DNA of 64,000 nucleotides from Ipomoea triloba (lineage: Eukaryota; Streptophyta; Magnoliopsida; Solanales; Convolvulaceae). The DNA is taken from positions 8,342,165-8,406,164 of the forward strand of contig NC_044917.1 of the NCBI RefSeq assembly GCF_003576645.1, in the 5' to 3' direction. Positions 11,090 to 23,249 of the stretch are shown here, in pieces. The notes beneath the pieces are model-generated. The model did not search any database, was not told where the DNA came from, and was given only the letters and a program-made list of their open reading frames with translations. Position 1 is the first letter of the stretch. Every line of letters begins with the position of its first letter. A program made the translations under genes and the position numbers.

Positions 11090-11560
11090 GACAATACGCC
11101 CATGGTTAATGGTAAGTTGGTGAGATCTTTTCAATGGTCTTCGAGCTGGAGGAAGGGAAAACTCTCCCCTTATTATGATTTGGGTTGTATTATAGGGGTT
11201 CCTAGGTTCCTTCATAACCTTTTTGATGATGTTAGTTTAGGACATGCTCGTCACTCAATTGAGAGGTTGCTTGCTCTATATGCTCTCAACATACTTGGTC
11301 TAGTGTTACTAGGCTTAAGCTAGAGGTAGATTTAAGTAAACCCTTATTGCATGAGCTCTAGGTTTGTTTGCGGATGATGATGCTTATCTAGAAGATGGAT
11401 TTTGACAACGGGTTGAGTACGAAAAAATCTCACCTTATTATACTTAGTGCTCTAAGTGTGGTCATAGAGTGGTAGCGTGCAAACCAAGGGAAATAAGAAT
11501 TTTGCCATAGTCGTATGGAAGGAAAGTTGTTATTTGGAAAATGGTGTTTAAGGCATTAAG
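11090..11560 (+). mobile_element. LINE ORF1 (gag-like, DUF4283/CCHC) remnant
   Basis: Plus-strand frames read MVNGKLVRSFQWSSSWRKGK and IIGVPRFLHNLF, then in a shifted frame TRLKLEVDLSKPLL, GFADDDAYLEDG, RVEYEK and CTKCSKCGH. This is the usual order of plant LINE ORF1 proteins: a DUF4283-type core, a VDLTKPL-like segment, then a zinc knuckle. Several frameshifts and stops break it. 11561-11950 downstream may be more of the same protein, but I cannot confirm this. Confidence 0.65.
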
Positions 11561-12480
11561 AATGTTGATGTGACTAGTGCGGTTGACTTGACACATCAAC
11601 ACATGTGCCTAAGGAGGTTGTTTTTGGTACTCTTCTTGTTGAAAAACCTTTCGTGCTAGTGTTTGATTTGAACCTTGTGAATGATGACTATTGAGGGTAG
11701 TTTGGGCCTTTGGGAGTAGGTTAAGGTCGTGTGTGTGTAGTTTGTGGAAGCAATTTGGGAGAAAATTTTGAGATTAGGATCATTCTCTTAGTTTAGTATG
11801 CGAGTTTGTAAGATTGGACTCGGTGTTCGTCTAAAATCTAAGGAGAGTATGAAGCATATTAATCAATTAAGCCCAAAAATAAGGTTGTGGAAGTTTGGTT
11901 CGAAGAGAAATTGGCTTCAAGTAGATTGTGATATATCAAGTAAGAATGACAATATGACAAGGGTGGAGTGGGAAATGAGATTCCCATCCCCGCCCCCGAA
12001 TTCATCCCCATTCCTTCAGCGGAGATGAAAAATAATTTCTGTCTTTATCTCTGTGAAAAGTTTTCGGGGACAAGAATTCACCATCCTAATTTTTCTTTTA
12101 AATGTGCACAATTTTATTATTTTTGCATAACAATATTGATTGAGTTGCCTTTTTCTACCATGTATGATGTATTTGAAAAAGAGAAAAGATTAGGGGCATG
12201 AATTGAATTAAACAATTTTAGGAGGACCCAAGCAAAAAAGAAATATTTAAGCAATTTCCATGGTAATCCTACTTTTTATGAATATTTTCACTCTTTCCCA
12301 TTTTTCCATACGCTCTTTCCAACGTAATAAAATATATTTTCACCTGATTTCCAACTTCCTAAGTTTTCAAATATGAAATTAAAAAATTGAAAGTTGGGCC
12401 TACCAATATTCATACAAAAGTAAATAAGGCTAGAAATTATATGTTGGACCATGAGCATTGAATGCTAAAATTATGTCTCT
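11561..12480. other. Spacer; low-complexity repeat near 11970-12080
   Basis: 11961-12080 (GGAGTGGGAAATGAGATTCCC, CATCCCCGCCCCCGAATTC) has the look of a dispersed plant repeat of alternating G- and C-rich blocks. The short open frames here have no recognisable content. 12200-12480 is AT-rich with nothing supported. Confidence 0.35.
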
Positions 12481-12883
12481 ATTTTGCACCCCAACTGAAA
12501 TTGAAGTGTTTGATATAATTAATTATTAAAGTAATTGTGAAGTGTAAAAAGACATAATTATAATTTTAATTAATGAAGAGTAATGATCTTATTTTTGTAA
12601 ATAAATTAATAAAGATAACAGAAGGAAAAAAATTTAAATGTCAAGAGTTTATTTTGAAATTCTACTTAAAATATTGTTTCAAAATAAATTATTATTTTTA
12701 TCTTACTAAACAGAGTTTATAGTTTATTTTTAGTTTAAAATAATTTATAAACTCTACCAAATAGAATCTATATATTCATCATTTTTATTAAATAGTGTAA
12801 TGATTAAAATTTAAATAAATGATTAATTATGATACATAAATGAAAGTCAAAGTAATATTATTAAACTTAAAAGAATTTATTTA
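12481..12883. other. Very AT-rich spacer, possible MITE debris
   Basis: 12500-12780 contains palindrome-like AT-rich runs around TTTATAAACTCTACCAAATAGA, resembling the MITE-like sequence at 63461-63776. Ends are not clear and there is no coding signal. Confidence 0.3.
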
Positions 12884-13195
12884 AGGATGTGTTTGGTTGG
12901 TGGGTTTAGGCGTAAGGTATGAATATCAACGTGATTGTTATTGTTTGGTTAATAGATTCTTTGAATACTACTATGGGTTCGGAATACCCATTAATTGAAA
13001 AATCATACCCTAATGAAATAAGGGTTTCATTTCCCTTATTCATTTCTTCCCCAATTGTTAATAATCATTCACATTCCACCCTATTACCAAACATGCAAAA
13101 TACTTTCACCAAAACTCATTAGTATTACCAAGTACTTAATGCTCGTACCGATTACGATTTCGATTCTTATGTGCAAACCAAACACAGCCTAGATG
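12884..13195. mobile_element. MITE-like element, GTGTTTGGTT ends
   Basis: It begins AGGATGTGTTTGGTTGG and ends AACCAAACACAGCCT, an inverted pair of about 15 bp. It is non-coding and about 310 bp long. The GTGTTTGG ends are typical of Tourist/PIF-Harbinger-like MITEs. The 3-bp target duplication expected for that group is not clear. A 67-residue open frame inside it is not believed to be a gene. Confidence 0.55.
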
Positions 13196-13257
13196 TTTAA
13201 TTGAAGTGATTTGAATAAGATTTGTATATAATTTTTTGGTGTTATTTCTTTTTGTGG

Positions 13258-13354
13258 TATAAAAACATTAAAAAACTAAGTAAAAAGAAAGCAGAAATAA
13301 AAATTTCTTTTTCTTCCTGAGAGGCGACCGACCCCAAAAGCCTCCATCACCTTC

Positions 13355-13385
<31 letters not shown>

Positions 13386-13710
13386 GAGGAACATTTCCAT
13401 ACCTATATCTCCGCCTGATTCTCTAATACTTAATGCATGTGTATCCGTCTCTCTCTAACCGCGTCCTGATTCTGCGTTGATGACCTAACTTCTTTCTCCC
13501 TTTCTCTCTCTTTCTAAGATCCTTAACTCTTGGTTCTGAGTTTGGGTTTCTTTTTTTAGTTTTTGAATTTTGGCATAAATCAAAATATATGGAATTTTGA
13601 TGAAACCCAGTGTTTGTCGCTCAGAAGGGGTTGAGTTCCATCGATGATCCGAGGCTGCTGACAGAGAACACTTTTTCATTTTTTTTTTTCTGTAGACTCA
13701 AAAATTGAAG
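13258..13710 (+). promoter_or_regulatory. Putative core promoter and 5' UTR of the galactosyltransferase gene
   Basis: TATAAAAA at 13258-13265 is the only good TATA-like box before the gene. A (CT)n tract at about 13363-13386 and pyrimidine-rich sequence to 13530 fit a plant 5' leader. No ATG in this leader opens a long frame. Transcription start is inferred, not shown. Confidence 0.45.
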
Positions 13711-16700
13711 ATGAAGAGAGCAAAATTCGACTTGGTCTTGTCTTTCAGCCGGAAGAAGTCGGTGCAGATTTTGATTTTCATGGGGCTTGTGTATGTAATC
13801 ATGGTGGTTTTAGAGGTGCCTTTTGTGTTCAGAACTGGGTTCAGTTCAGTGTATCAGGAGGGGTTCGGAAATGGGGGGTACTTGAGTTCGAGTTCGAGGC
13901 CCGAAGTGCTGGATAGCGAGGAGAGTTTGGAAGAGAAAGAAGCCCCGAATCGGCCACTAGACGTTGCGTTTCGGGTCCCAATCGATTCATGGCCCGAAAG
14001 GAGGATCAAGGAGTTGCCTAATCACCCGCTCTCGACCTTGGTGCTCGACGGCAGCTTCTCGAATGTGAGCAGCAAACATGGGTTTGCTGGGATTCTGAAG
14101 TCCGCTACGGAGGCTTTCGAATTGGGGAAAAAGGTCTGGGAGGAGCTCGAATTGCTCAGAGAAGAAACGGTTTCAATGGAGACTAGTAACAAGACGGAGG
14201 AATGCCCACAGTCGATTTCCATATCGGCGGAGGAATTTTCCGCTAAAGGGAGAATGATGGTGTTGCCGTGTGGGCTGACTTTGGGGTCGCATATAGCGGT
14301 GGTGGGGAGACCGAAATTGGCCCACCCGGAAAGCGACCCGAAGATTTCATTGCTAAAGGAAGGGCAGTACTTGATGGTTTCCCAGTTTATGATGGAGTTG
14401 CAGGGGCTAAAGACCGTGGACGGCGAAGACCCACCTAGGATTATGCATTTCAACCCCCGGTTGAAGGGAGATTGGAGTGGGAAGCCCGTGATCGAGCATA
14501 ACACTTGTTATAGGATGCAGTGGGGAACCGCTCAACGCTGCGAGGGCTGGCGCTCCAGGGATGATGAGGAGACTGGTATGTATGATAAAGTGCCACTTTT
14601 TTTTTTTTTTTTTTTTGGAAAGTATTAATTGGACTTAAAACTGCATTGTTTTGTGGATGGGAATGGGAAAGGGAAAGGGAAAGGGGGCTTTAGATGTTTT
14701 CTTGATAGTTTAAATCCATTGATTTGGTTTTAATTTGGAAAGTTATTAGCTTGCCCATCTCCATCACTTGATTCTGACTTGGGAGGAGTTGTGACTTGTG
14801 AGGTGGATAAATATTTGGCTGATCAGCTGGCTAGTAAGGTTTCAAATGATTTTGAATTGTATAAGTGTTGGGACTGCGGCATCTAGGGCCGAGTTCAGCA
14901 TTCTGGCATCCAACTGTGTGACTATGGCTTACTATGGAGGGATGGGGTTATCACCAATTGGTTTTAATAAAGGTATGATAACCAGATAACTCCGTGGTTA
15001 AGCGTGCCCGTAGTGCAGTGCTGAGATTCAACAATAAGTTTCACATTTATGTGATGCTATGACTTACTATGAAGGGATGTGGTTAAATGATTACTGTACA
15101 CTTATTTATCACCAATTGGTTTTAACAAAGAACTCTGTAGTTAAGCGTGCCTGAAGCAAGCATAGTGGAGTGCTGGGATTCAACAATAAGTTTCACATTT
15201 ATGTGATGAAGAGGGAGCTTGTTTTTGTTGCTAGGGCATCTTTCTGGTTAAAACTCTTAAACTGATAGAACCCATGGGGCAACTTTGGCATAGTTGACAT
15301 TACATTTTTGTTTGTTAATATTTCTTGCTGAGCTGCAGTTATTGCTTGTGGTAATATTTTGGCCTTTTACAGTGGATGGCCAGGTCAAGTGTGAAAAGTG
15401 GATTCGTGATGATGATAATAGTTCTGAACAATCGAAGGCTACTTGGTGGTTAAACCGGCTGATGGGTCGAACAAAGAAGGTTACTGTTGATTGGCCATTC
15501 CCATTTTCAGAGGACAAGTTGTTTGTGCTAACTCTTAGCGCTGGCTTGGAGGGTTATCATGTTAATGTTGATGGGAGGCATGTGACCTCATTTCCATACC
15601 GCATTGTAAGTAACACTCATCACCTTCGCCTTCCCGAGGAGCTTTCAAATCAAATTGTTGCTAAGGTGCTTCTTTTATTCCGTTAGGGATTTGCGCTTGA
15701 GGATGCCACCGGCTTATCATTGAACGGAGACGTTAAAGTTCATTCAGTCTTTGCTGCCTCCTTGCCCACATCACATCCAAGTTTTGCTCCTCAAAAACAT
15801 CTCGAAATGTCAAACAGATGGAAGGCTCCACCGCTTCTTGATCGACCTGTGGAACTATTCATCGGTATTTTATCTGCAGGCAACCATTTNTTTTTTTTTT
15901 TTTTTTTTTTTGGAAAGTATTAATTGGACTTAAAACTGCATTGTTTTGTGGATGGGAATGGGAAAGGGAAAGGGAAAGGGGGCTTTAGATGTTTTCTTGA
16001 TAGTTTAAATCCATTGATTTGGTTTTAATTTGGAAAGTTATTAGCTTGCCCATCTCCATCACTTGATTCTGACTTGGGAGGAGTTGTGACTTGTGAGGTG
16101 GATAAATATTTGGCTGATCAGCTGGCTAGTAAGGTTTCAAATGATTTTGAATTGTATAAGTGTTGGGACTGCGGCATCTAGGGCCGAGTTCAGCATTCTG
16201 GCATCCAACTGTGTGACTATGGCTTACTATGGAGGGATGGGGTTATCACCAATTGGTTTTAATAAAGGTATGATAACCAGATAACTCCGTGGTTAAGCGT
16301 GCCCGTAGTGCAGTGCTGAGATTCAACAATAAGTTTCACATTTATGTGATGCTATGACTTACTATGAAGGGATGTGGTTAAATGATTACTGTACACTTAT
16401 TTATCACCAATTGGTTTTAACAAAGAACTCTGTAGTTAAGCGTGCCTGAAGCAAGCATAGTGGAGTGCTGGGATTCAACAATAAGTTTCACATTTATGTG
16501 ATGAAGAGGGAGCTTGTTTTTGTTGCTAGGGCATCTTTCTGGTTAAAACTCTTAAACTGATAGAACCCATGGGGCAACTTTGGCATAGTTGACATTACAT
16601 TTTTGTTTGTTAATATTTCTTGCTGAGCTGCAGTTATTGCTTGTGGTAATATTTTGGCCTTTTACAGTGGATGGCCAGGTCAAGTGTGAAAAGTGGATTC

Positions 16701-18456
16701 GTGATGATGATAATAGTTCTGAACAATCGAAGGCTACTTGGTGGTTAAACCGGCTGATGGGTCGAACAAAGAAGGTTACTGTTGATTGGCCATTCCCATT
16801 TTCAGAGGACAAGTTGTTTGTGCTAACTCTTAGCGCTGGCTTGGAGGGTTATCATGTTAATGTTGATGGGAGGCATGTGACCTCATTTCCATACCGCATT
16901 GTAAGTAACACTCATCACCTTCGCCTTCCCGAGGAGCTTTCAAATCAAATTGTTGCTAAGGTGCTTCTTTTATTCCGTTAGGGATTTGCGCTTGAGGATG
17001 CCACCGGCTTATCATTGAACGGAGACGTTAAAGTTCATTCAGTCTTTGCTGCCTCCTTGCCCACATCACATCCAAGTTTTGCTCCTCAAAAACATCTCGA
17101 AATGTCAAACAGATGGAAGGCTCCACCGCTTCTTGATCGACCTGTGGAACTATTCATCGGTATTTTATCTGCAGGCAACCATTTTGCTGAGCGTATGGCT
17201 ATTAGGAGGTCATGGATGCAGCATAAGCTTATCAAATCTTCAAATGCTGTGGCTCGATTCTTTGTTGCACTGGTAGGTGAACACACAGGCTTCTTGTCCG
17301 TTTTCAATTTCCGTTACCATGAATTTCTAAAATTGGGACTCGTGAAATTCATATTGGCACTCTATGTTTGAACAGCATGCAAGAAAAGAGGTGAATTCGG
17401 AGCTAAAGAAAGAAGCTGAATTTTTTGGTGACATTGTCATAGTTCCATACATGGACAACTATGACCTTGTTGTTCTGAAAACCGTTGCTATCTGTGAATA
17501 TGGGGTGAGTCGATGATTACTAGTTGGGCCTTATGTTGGAACCAGTCACAAGTTTTAATCAATTTTCAATGTCTTTGTTATTGCAGGTTCACGTAGTATC
17601 GGCTAAAAATATCATGAAATGTGACGATGACACATTCGTGAGATTAGACGCGGTAGTAAAGGAAGTAAATAAAATACCCAAGGATAAGAGCTTCTATATT
17701 GGTAATATCAATTATTACCATAAGCCCCTGCGAAGTGGTAAATGGGCGGTAACATATGAGGTATTCTTTGGACTCTTATTCTCCCATGTCCTTTAAGAAG
17801 CCAATCGTTAATTTATTTATGCCTTTATATATGTGAATTGTTGGAGTGCATTTCAAAACCAATTGAATTCCGATTTTTCCACTCACATATCTTCGGTTGA
17901 TATGATATAGGAATGGCCGGAAGAAGATTATCCGCCTTATGCGAATGGGCCAGGATACATAGTTTCATCTGATATTGCACACTTCATAGTGTCTGATTTC
18001 GATAAACGCAAGTTGAAGGTAGGCAACATACTTCTCCTCCTCAAATCTCACAATACCCTTCACATTTTTTAAGGATCAAACGCTTATCACTACCCCAAAA
18101 ACTATAGCTAGTAGCGAATGCGCAGCTTTATTTCCTTATAGACTGCTATCACGTTTTCGAAAGGCAGGGTGCTGGATCTGGTCCTTTACCGGCCTCCGCC
18201 CATCACATTTTATCGTGACGCTTCTAATAGTTAGTTCCTTGGTTTGCAGTTGTTCAAGATGGAGGATGTGAGCATGGGAATGTGGGTAGAGAAGTTCAAT
18301 AGCACAAAGGCAGTGAAGTATGTGCACAGTTTGAAGTTCTCCCAGTCAGGGTGCATAGATGATTATTACACAGCTCACTACCAGTCTCCTAGACAGATGA
18401 TTTGCATGTGGAACAAACTGCAACAAGGAAAGCCTCAGTGCTGCAACATGCGATGA
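13711..18456 (+). CDS. Hydroxyproline O-galactosyltransferase, galectin + GT31 (GALT2-6 type)
   Basis: Exons join(13711-14575, 16668-16900, 16982-17272, 17376-17504, 17587-17760, 17911-18018, 18250-18456), all GT-AG, total 2007 nt = 668 residues plus TGA. The family transfers the first galactose to hydroxyproline of arabinogalactan proteins in the Golgi. Residues 18-40 are a single membrane anchor (type II topology). A galectin-like domain spans about 185-385 with HFNPR near 246. The GT31 domain follows, with the metal-binding KCDDDTF (Asp519-521), a [11 protein letters not shown] segment and a Cys-containing C-terminus. The usual length is about 650-690. The ATG at 13711 is chosen because it precedes the basic N-terminus and anchor; the TTG two codons upstream is not a start. 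Exon 2 and most of exon 3 also occur at 15373-15605 and 15687-15889 in an exact repeat with an N junction; those are left out as an assembly error. Which GALT paralogue it is was not determined. Confidence 0.94.
14597..15889 (+). repeat. First copy of a ~1.29-kb exact direct duplication (probable assembly artefact)
   Basis: From the poly-T run at 14597-14616 to GGCAACCATTT at 15889 the sequence is repeated as 15891-17184, offset 1295 bp; every part I compared is the same apart from one T in the homopolymer. It carries part of intron 1, exon 2 (15373-15605) and a cut exon 3 (15687-15889). Exon 3 is broken at the N (15890) in mid-codon region GNHF. A single N in poly-T between identical copies fits two overlapping contigs joined end to end. 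Confidence 0.9.
15891..17184 (+). repeat. Second copy of the ~1.29-kb duplication (joins to intact gene)
   Basis: This copy continues without a break into the rest of exon 3 (to 17272) and the downstream exons, so it is the one to use in the gene model. Its left edge is a 21-base poly-T run just after the N at 15890. Confidence 0.9.
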
Positions 18457-18534
18457 CACTTTAGGATCATCTTTTCCCTAAAAAGGCTATCTTTGAATCT
18501 TGTCTTGTAAGAGAAACAAAGGGATAAATAAGGT

Positions 18535-18587
<53 letters not shown>

Positions 18588-18780
18588 AGTTATAGCATTA
18601 TATATATGTAGCCTGTAAATTTTGCTGAATATTAGCTCAGAAATGATAGGGCTTCTTTAGAATTTTAATATTCAATTTATTTTTATATTAAGGTTGGAGT
18701 TCATGACTGGCAAATTTTATTGATGGTTCATATAGCAGCATGGACAATCGTTATATCGTGGACTAGGGTCCGGTCACTGT
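18457..18780 (+). other. 3' flank of the galactosyltransferase gene with poly-T tract
   Basis: A possible poly(A) signal (GATAAATAAGG) lies at about 18521-18531. A poly-T run of about 49 bases follows (18537-18585) and is likely to be length-variable. Nothing else is recognised. Confidence 0.45.
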
Positions 18781-19260
18781 GGACCCTGGATTGAAACGAC
18801 GTCGTTTCGATGCTTAGTGGACGCGAACGCGAATCTCTAGGGAATTCATTATTTATAATATGCATAATTATTATCTAGAATACACAGAACGTTTGCCTAG
18901 AATATACAGAACGTTTGCCCAGAATACACAGAATATTGACACAACATACACAGAACTCATCCTCCTAACATTCGAATGCACAAACACATCATAACCTGTG
19001 TTAATAACATGAATACACAGAATATTGACACAAAATACACAGAACTCATCCTAACATTCGAATGCACAAACACATCACAACATGTGTTACTAACATGAAT
19101 ACACAGAACGGTTGCCTAGAAGACACAGAATGATTGTCTGGAAACACAGAACGATTACCTATAACACACAGAACTCATCTACTAACGTTTTGGTACGGGG
19201 TGCACTGCATTGTGCACCGTGGTCTATGTAGGAAGTAAAACAACGTCATCTGATTTTAAT
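18781..19260. repeat. ACACAGAAC-rich direct repeats with palindromic AAACGACGTCGTTTC
   Basis: 18797-18811 is the palindrome AAACGACGTCGTTTC. From 18880 the motif AATACACAGAACG recurs many times. A unit of about 88 bp (GAATACACAGAATATTGACA through ACCTGTGTTAATAACAT) is repeated in tandem at about 18921-19010 and 19011-19096 with small changes. GGTCCGGTCACTGTGGACC flanks the left side, and a related GACGTC/GTGGACC block occurs inverted at 23880-23960. This looks like the end region of a larger element split by later insertions; non-coding. Confidence 0.5.
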
Positions 19261-19839
19261 TTAAATAAAAAAAAGTTCATTACCAATTTTATAATTACTT
19301 ATCATGAACTTTATTTTTTAGTTTTTCATTTTTTACATATTCGTTTAGTTTCATTATGCTAAAAAAATCATTTTAATTACATTACATGTTATTATTGAGC
19401 TTCATCTTATACGTACAATAGGTTCTTTATATCAACATTAATGGGGTGTTTGGTTGGGAGGAAGGAATTAAGAAGGAAAATAATTACAATTTTGTGGGAA
19501 ATGAATAAGGTAGAAATTCAAGCTCCATTATTTGATAGCGAGTAATAGAATTATTAGGAATGAGAAGAAAAAAAGTAGTATAATGACTCAAGTGTCCTTG
19601 TGTAATAATAAAAATAAGGAAAAAGAGTCAAATAAGCCCTTAAACTTTACGCCAAAAGTCAATTAAACACTTAAACTTTTAAAAAGTGTAATTAAACCCT
19701 CAAAACATGTAAAACCATCAAACATGTCAAATTGAAGCAATAAAACCTAAAAATTGACAAATCACTTGTTATTACAGGCCATTTGCATCAGTCTGGCGAC
19801 GACCGAGTTGTCGCCGATCGCCATCTCCAAGGGAAGGCG

Positions 19840-22500
19840 TGTAATACCCCGTATTTTATTAACATTATCCTAAGGCGTTGACATTCATAAGTTATGATCT
19901 TCAGATATTTCAAAGGAATTTTTATAAGTGAGTATAGTTGTTATTAAGCTGCGATCGTACGTACCGGTCACGAACCGTAAAATTTTTAGGAACTTGTGTT
20001 CCGACCCGTTGTCCTAGGAAATGGATTATTAGGCACTATATTATTATTCTTGAATTTCCTATTCAATTAAATAAGCTTATAGCAGCGAAAATTTATTTTG
20101 ATCATACATCGCTAAAATTCTGCGGTGTACCGAACCTAGCCCAATTTTGAGTTTTAGACTGGAATAAATTTTTGGGTTCGAGAATTATTTGAATTGAATT
20201 AGTTTCTACCGAGAATTCATCTGATTTAATCCCAATCAGTCCAAGCCAAGATATTTTTATGATCAAACCACAAGATTTTGACACATGTCACAAATTTTCA
20301 CCACATGTTCCATTCTTATCCCATAAGCTAAATGGGGAATATAAAAGCTTTGTCTTCATTATTTTTTTTCCCATTTCCCTTCAACATTGCCGAAATAAAC
20401 AAGAGAGAAAGAGAGTGATCTTCCACCATTTTCCTCCATTAAAACCATAGCAAAATCCTTCTTAAGTCTCAATTTTATTCGGTAAGTTTTCGATTTTATT
20501 CAGTAGAAAGCTTTGTAATCCTTCCTAGGTTATGAATCTAAGTTAAGATTTCTTGTATGTTGTGTTATGTTGTTGGTGGAATCATAGGGTTTTAAGGTGA
20601 AATTGGGGAAATCAACTCCAAAAGCCTTCTACGAGAACTAGTAACCCGGTTGAGGTAAGGAATTCCCTTAAGTTGGAATTAGTCACTTGAATTTGGATAA
20701 TTGATTCTTTGTTGGAAATATGGTGTTTTTTGGAGCTTTGAGAATATTTTTTTATACATGTTCATAGCTTGGATATGCATGTATATGTTATATTTATGTC
20801 CATATAGGCTTATACTTGTGAAAATAGTGAAAGGAAATCAGGGTAGATTCTGGCAGTAACTTCCGAGATTTATTGGGAAAAATTGGTAAGGTATTTTGAC
20901 TCCATTTTTTGTAGATATGTAGTTCAACAAGTGTAGAACCTACATATAAAATTTCACAATAATCGGAGTAGTATAGGTATGGTTTTCGGAATTTTTCCCA
21001 AAACTGGACGGAGAGAAAATATTTCGGACCAAGGGCAAAAAGGGAATTTTCTGTGTTTATTCGTGGATCAAAGTGACCAAAACTTTTGACGGACATCAAG
21101 TACTATGAGTTAGGGTTCTACCATAAAAATTTCAAGTGAAAAAGAGTTCGGGAACTATTTTTACCGGCTCAATCTTTCGGACTGCGCCAAGCTGAAATTT
21201 TCTGAATTATGCTTAGTATGATTATGGATGTGTTAATGATAATTGTGAGGTAGTTAGTGAGTTAATGGTGATCAGGTGATGCTAAGGACGTGGATTAATG
21301 ATGGAGATTAAATGATAATCTCATGATTTTTGGGTTATGGTTAGGCAATGACCTTACCTATTAGAATTTATATATGTTAGGATGTACGATATCCTTAAGT
21401 TATAATGGTGTTGATGATAGTGGAAGTTGTTGATGACGATAGTGAAAAGGACAACTATCTATTAGTAGTTAATGGTGGAACCGTGATTATGGATCACCGA
21501 TAATGATTGGATTGTAAGATGGACTGAAGTTCATGATAAGGAATAAGTAATGGGAATAGATATATGTAGTGTTAGTAGAATATATAAGTATCCGATGAGT
21601 GTGAGATGGACATATGAAGTGTATCCAAAAATGTTTATGAAAACTTACGTTGAAAGACGTATGCTATTTTGATATAAAGGTTGTCAAAACCTTATTGTTT
21701 GAGAAAATGATGTTTGAAAATTCTTCAGGGGCTAAAGAGGTAGCCGATTTCAAATATTGGACTCATTTGTGAAATATGTCCAAAAGAAATGATTTGAGTA
21801 AGAAAAATTGAAGGAAGAATCATGTTTTCAAAACCGTAGTTTCTAAAGTAAGTTGAGGAGGACCTTGATTGACCCACGGGTGGCTTTAAGTGCCCTTGCC
21901 CAGTGGTCGTTATATTATTAGAGCGAAGTCTATTCGCCGTTATGTCGTCATGTTGGGATAAGGAGAGGTGCCCACGGGAAGGCTTGAGTGCCACAGCCCG
22001 GGGTTGGGATAAGGGAGGAACCTACGGGAGGGCTGGAGTGCCATGGCCCGAGGTTGTAGGCCTCACTCTTACTATATGAAACTAAGGAAGTTTTAAAGAC
22101 GAGAAAAGAGTTATTTTGTAACGTCTTTGAAAAAGAAATGATTTTGTCTTACGAGACTAGTGGATGTTGTTTCACTAAATGTTTTCAAACCTTTGTCTAC
22201 TTTTAAGTGACAAATGGATTTCCTTACTTAGCCGTCGTGCTAACTACACTTCATTGTGTCCTTTATTAGATGCAGATTACTGTGGACTCCAGTAGCCCGA
22301 TGAGCTCTAAACAAGATGGAAGTGGATGTCGATGTTGTAAGTTTAGCCTGTGCACTTAGAGTGGAGTTTGTCAAGAGGTGATAGAATTCACTCTAGGTGT
22401 GGCGGTAGCACCCAGTTTTATGTTGATAGGATGTAAGCTTCCGCTGATGTATTGTTACGGATTTGTAATAAATGTAAGAGTTGAAAATTGGGGTGTTACA
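19840..22500 (+). mobile_element. Solo LTR, Ty3/gypsy (Tekay/Del-like), 2661 bp with 5-bp TSD
   Basis: It begins TGTAATACCCCG and ends GGGGTGTTACA, an inverted pair, and is flanked on both sides by AGGCG (19835-19839 and 22501-22505). No gag-pol sequence lies inside, so it is a solo LTR left by LTR recombination. TATAAAAG at 20340-20347 is a fitting promoter box. The last 150 bp (GGCGGTAGCACCCAG... GGGTGTTACA) look like Tekay/Del LTR 3' ends, which are also unusually long. A diverged short tandem repeat (GGTGCCCACGGGAAGGC / GGAACCTACGGGAGGGC) lies at about 21965-22060. Limits are certain; the clade is from memory of family LTR features. Confidence 0.88.
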
Positions 22501-22635
22501 AGGCGACCTTTTGGTCGATGGTGATGTTTTTCAGCAAGTTTTGACCGATAACCTGTTGGTTACCGGTAAATTTGAATTATTTGACAAAAAATAATGTTTT
22601 AAGAGTTTTAATTGCACTTTTTAAAAGTTTAAATG

Positions 22636-23249
22636 GGACTTTCACCGCCGGCCTCCGGCCAGAGCTCTAATGAAGCTTTGAGCCGGCGGTTTTGGTCACC
22701 TTCTATGTTTGCTCTTGCTCTTCTTCCGCCCCGACCACCGTCACAGCTTTGTCCGCCTCCGACCATCGCCGCAGATCTTCTTCTTCCGTTTTCTTTCCTT
22801 TTGAATAAAATAATAGTAGGTAGGTATTGGAGTTTGTGTTGGTAGTCTTGAACTCCCAATCCTACTTTGACTTTACCCACTTTTTATTTTCTCTATTATT
22901 GTGTTTTCCTCTCATTAGTTTCACGAGCATTTTTCCTCTCGTTACTTTCACGAGTTTTTCATTTTCATTAGCATAAATCGTTTAACTTGGTTTCGACAAG
23001 TGTTGATCTTATCTTGGGCGAGCAAAAAAAGAATGATGACGAAGACCCAGATCTTTGATGAAGCTTTAAGGTCCCTGAAGGAACATAGCTTCATAGTTAT
23101 GAAACAGTCTGCGATTCAAGTTTTCTATAGCATAGTTAGAAAAGTTGTTTCTATGTCTGACTGTAAGGAATGGTTTACCATTTCATTGATTATTGATGTA
23201 AACGTTTTATGTTATGAATTAATGGAATAACTACGTTTACCTTCAAAAA
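22636..23249 (+). mobile_element. Retroposed insert with A-tail and 13-bp TSD, source unknown
   Basis: A 614-bp insert is flanked by AAAAGTTTAAATG (22623-22635 and 23250-23262) and ends in an A run preceded by TTTACCTTC. This is the signature of LINE-driven retroposition. Its 5' part is GC-rich (CGCCGGCCTCCGGCC, CCGCCTCCGACCATCGCCGC), its 3' part AT-rich with a weak 76-residue frame (23000-23230) I cannot assign. It could be a 5'-truncated LINE or a retrocopy of a host transcript. Confidence 0.65.

Noticed and set aside
10274..11215. Open frames with long Ile-Tyr repeats (also at 31482-31978)
   Set aside because: They simply read through TA microsatellites, one of which contains an N; no protein family is involved.
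13705..13710. Upstream TTG as the start of the galactosyltransferase (similarly 36187 for the PPR gene and 48351 for the hydrolase)
   Set aside because: Plant genes start at ATG; each of these TTG codons lies just before a better ATG, and at 36187 it lies within the intron acceptor.
14022..14504. Antisense open frame of 160 residues opposite exon 1
   Set aside because: It is a shadow of GC-rich coding sequence with no recognisable content.
15373..15889. A real tandem duplication of the galectin exons
   Set aside because: No difference was seen between copies beyond one T in the homopolymer; the N at the join, the cut exon and the clean frame without it all favour an assembly error.
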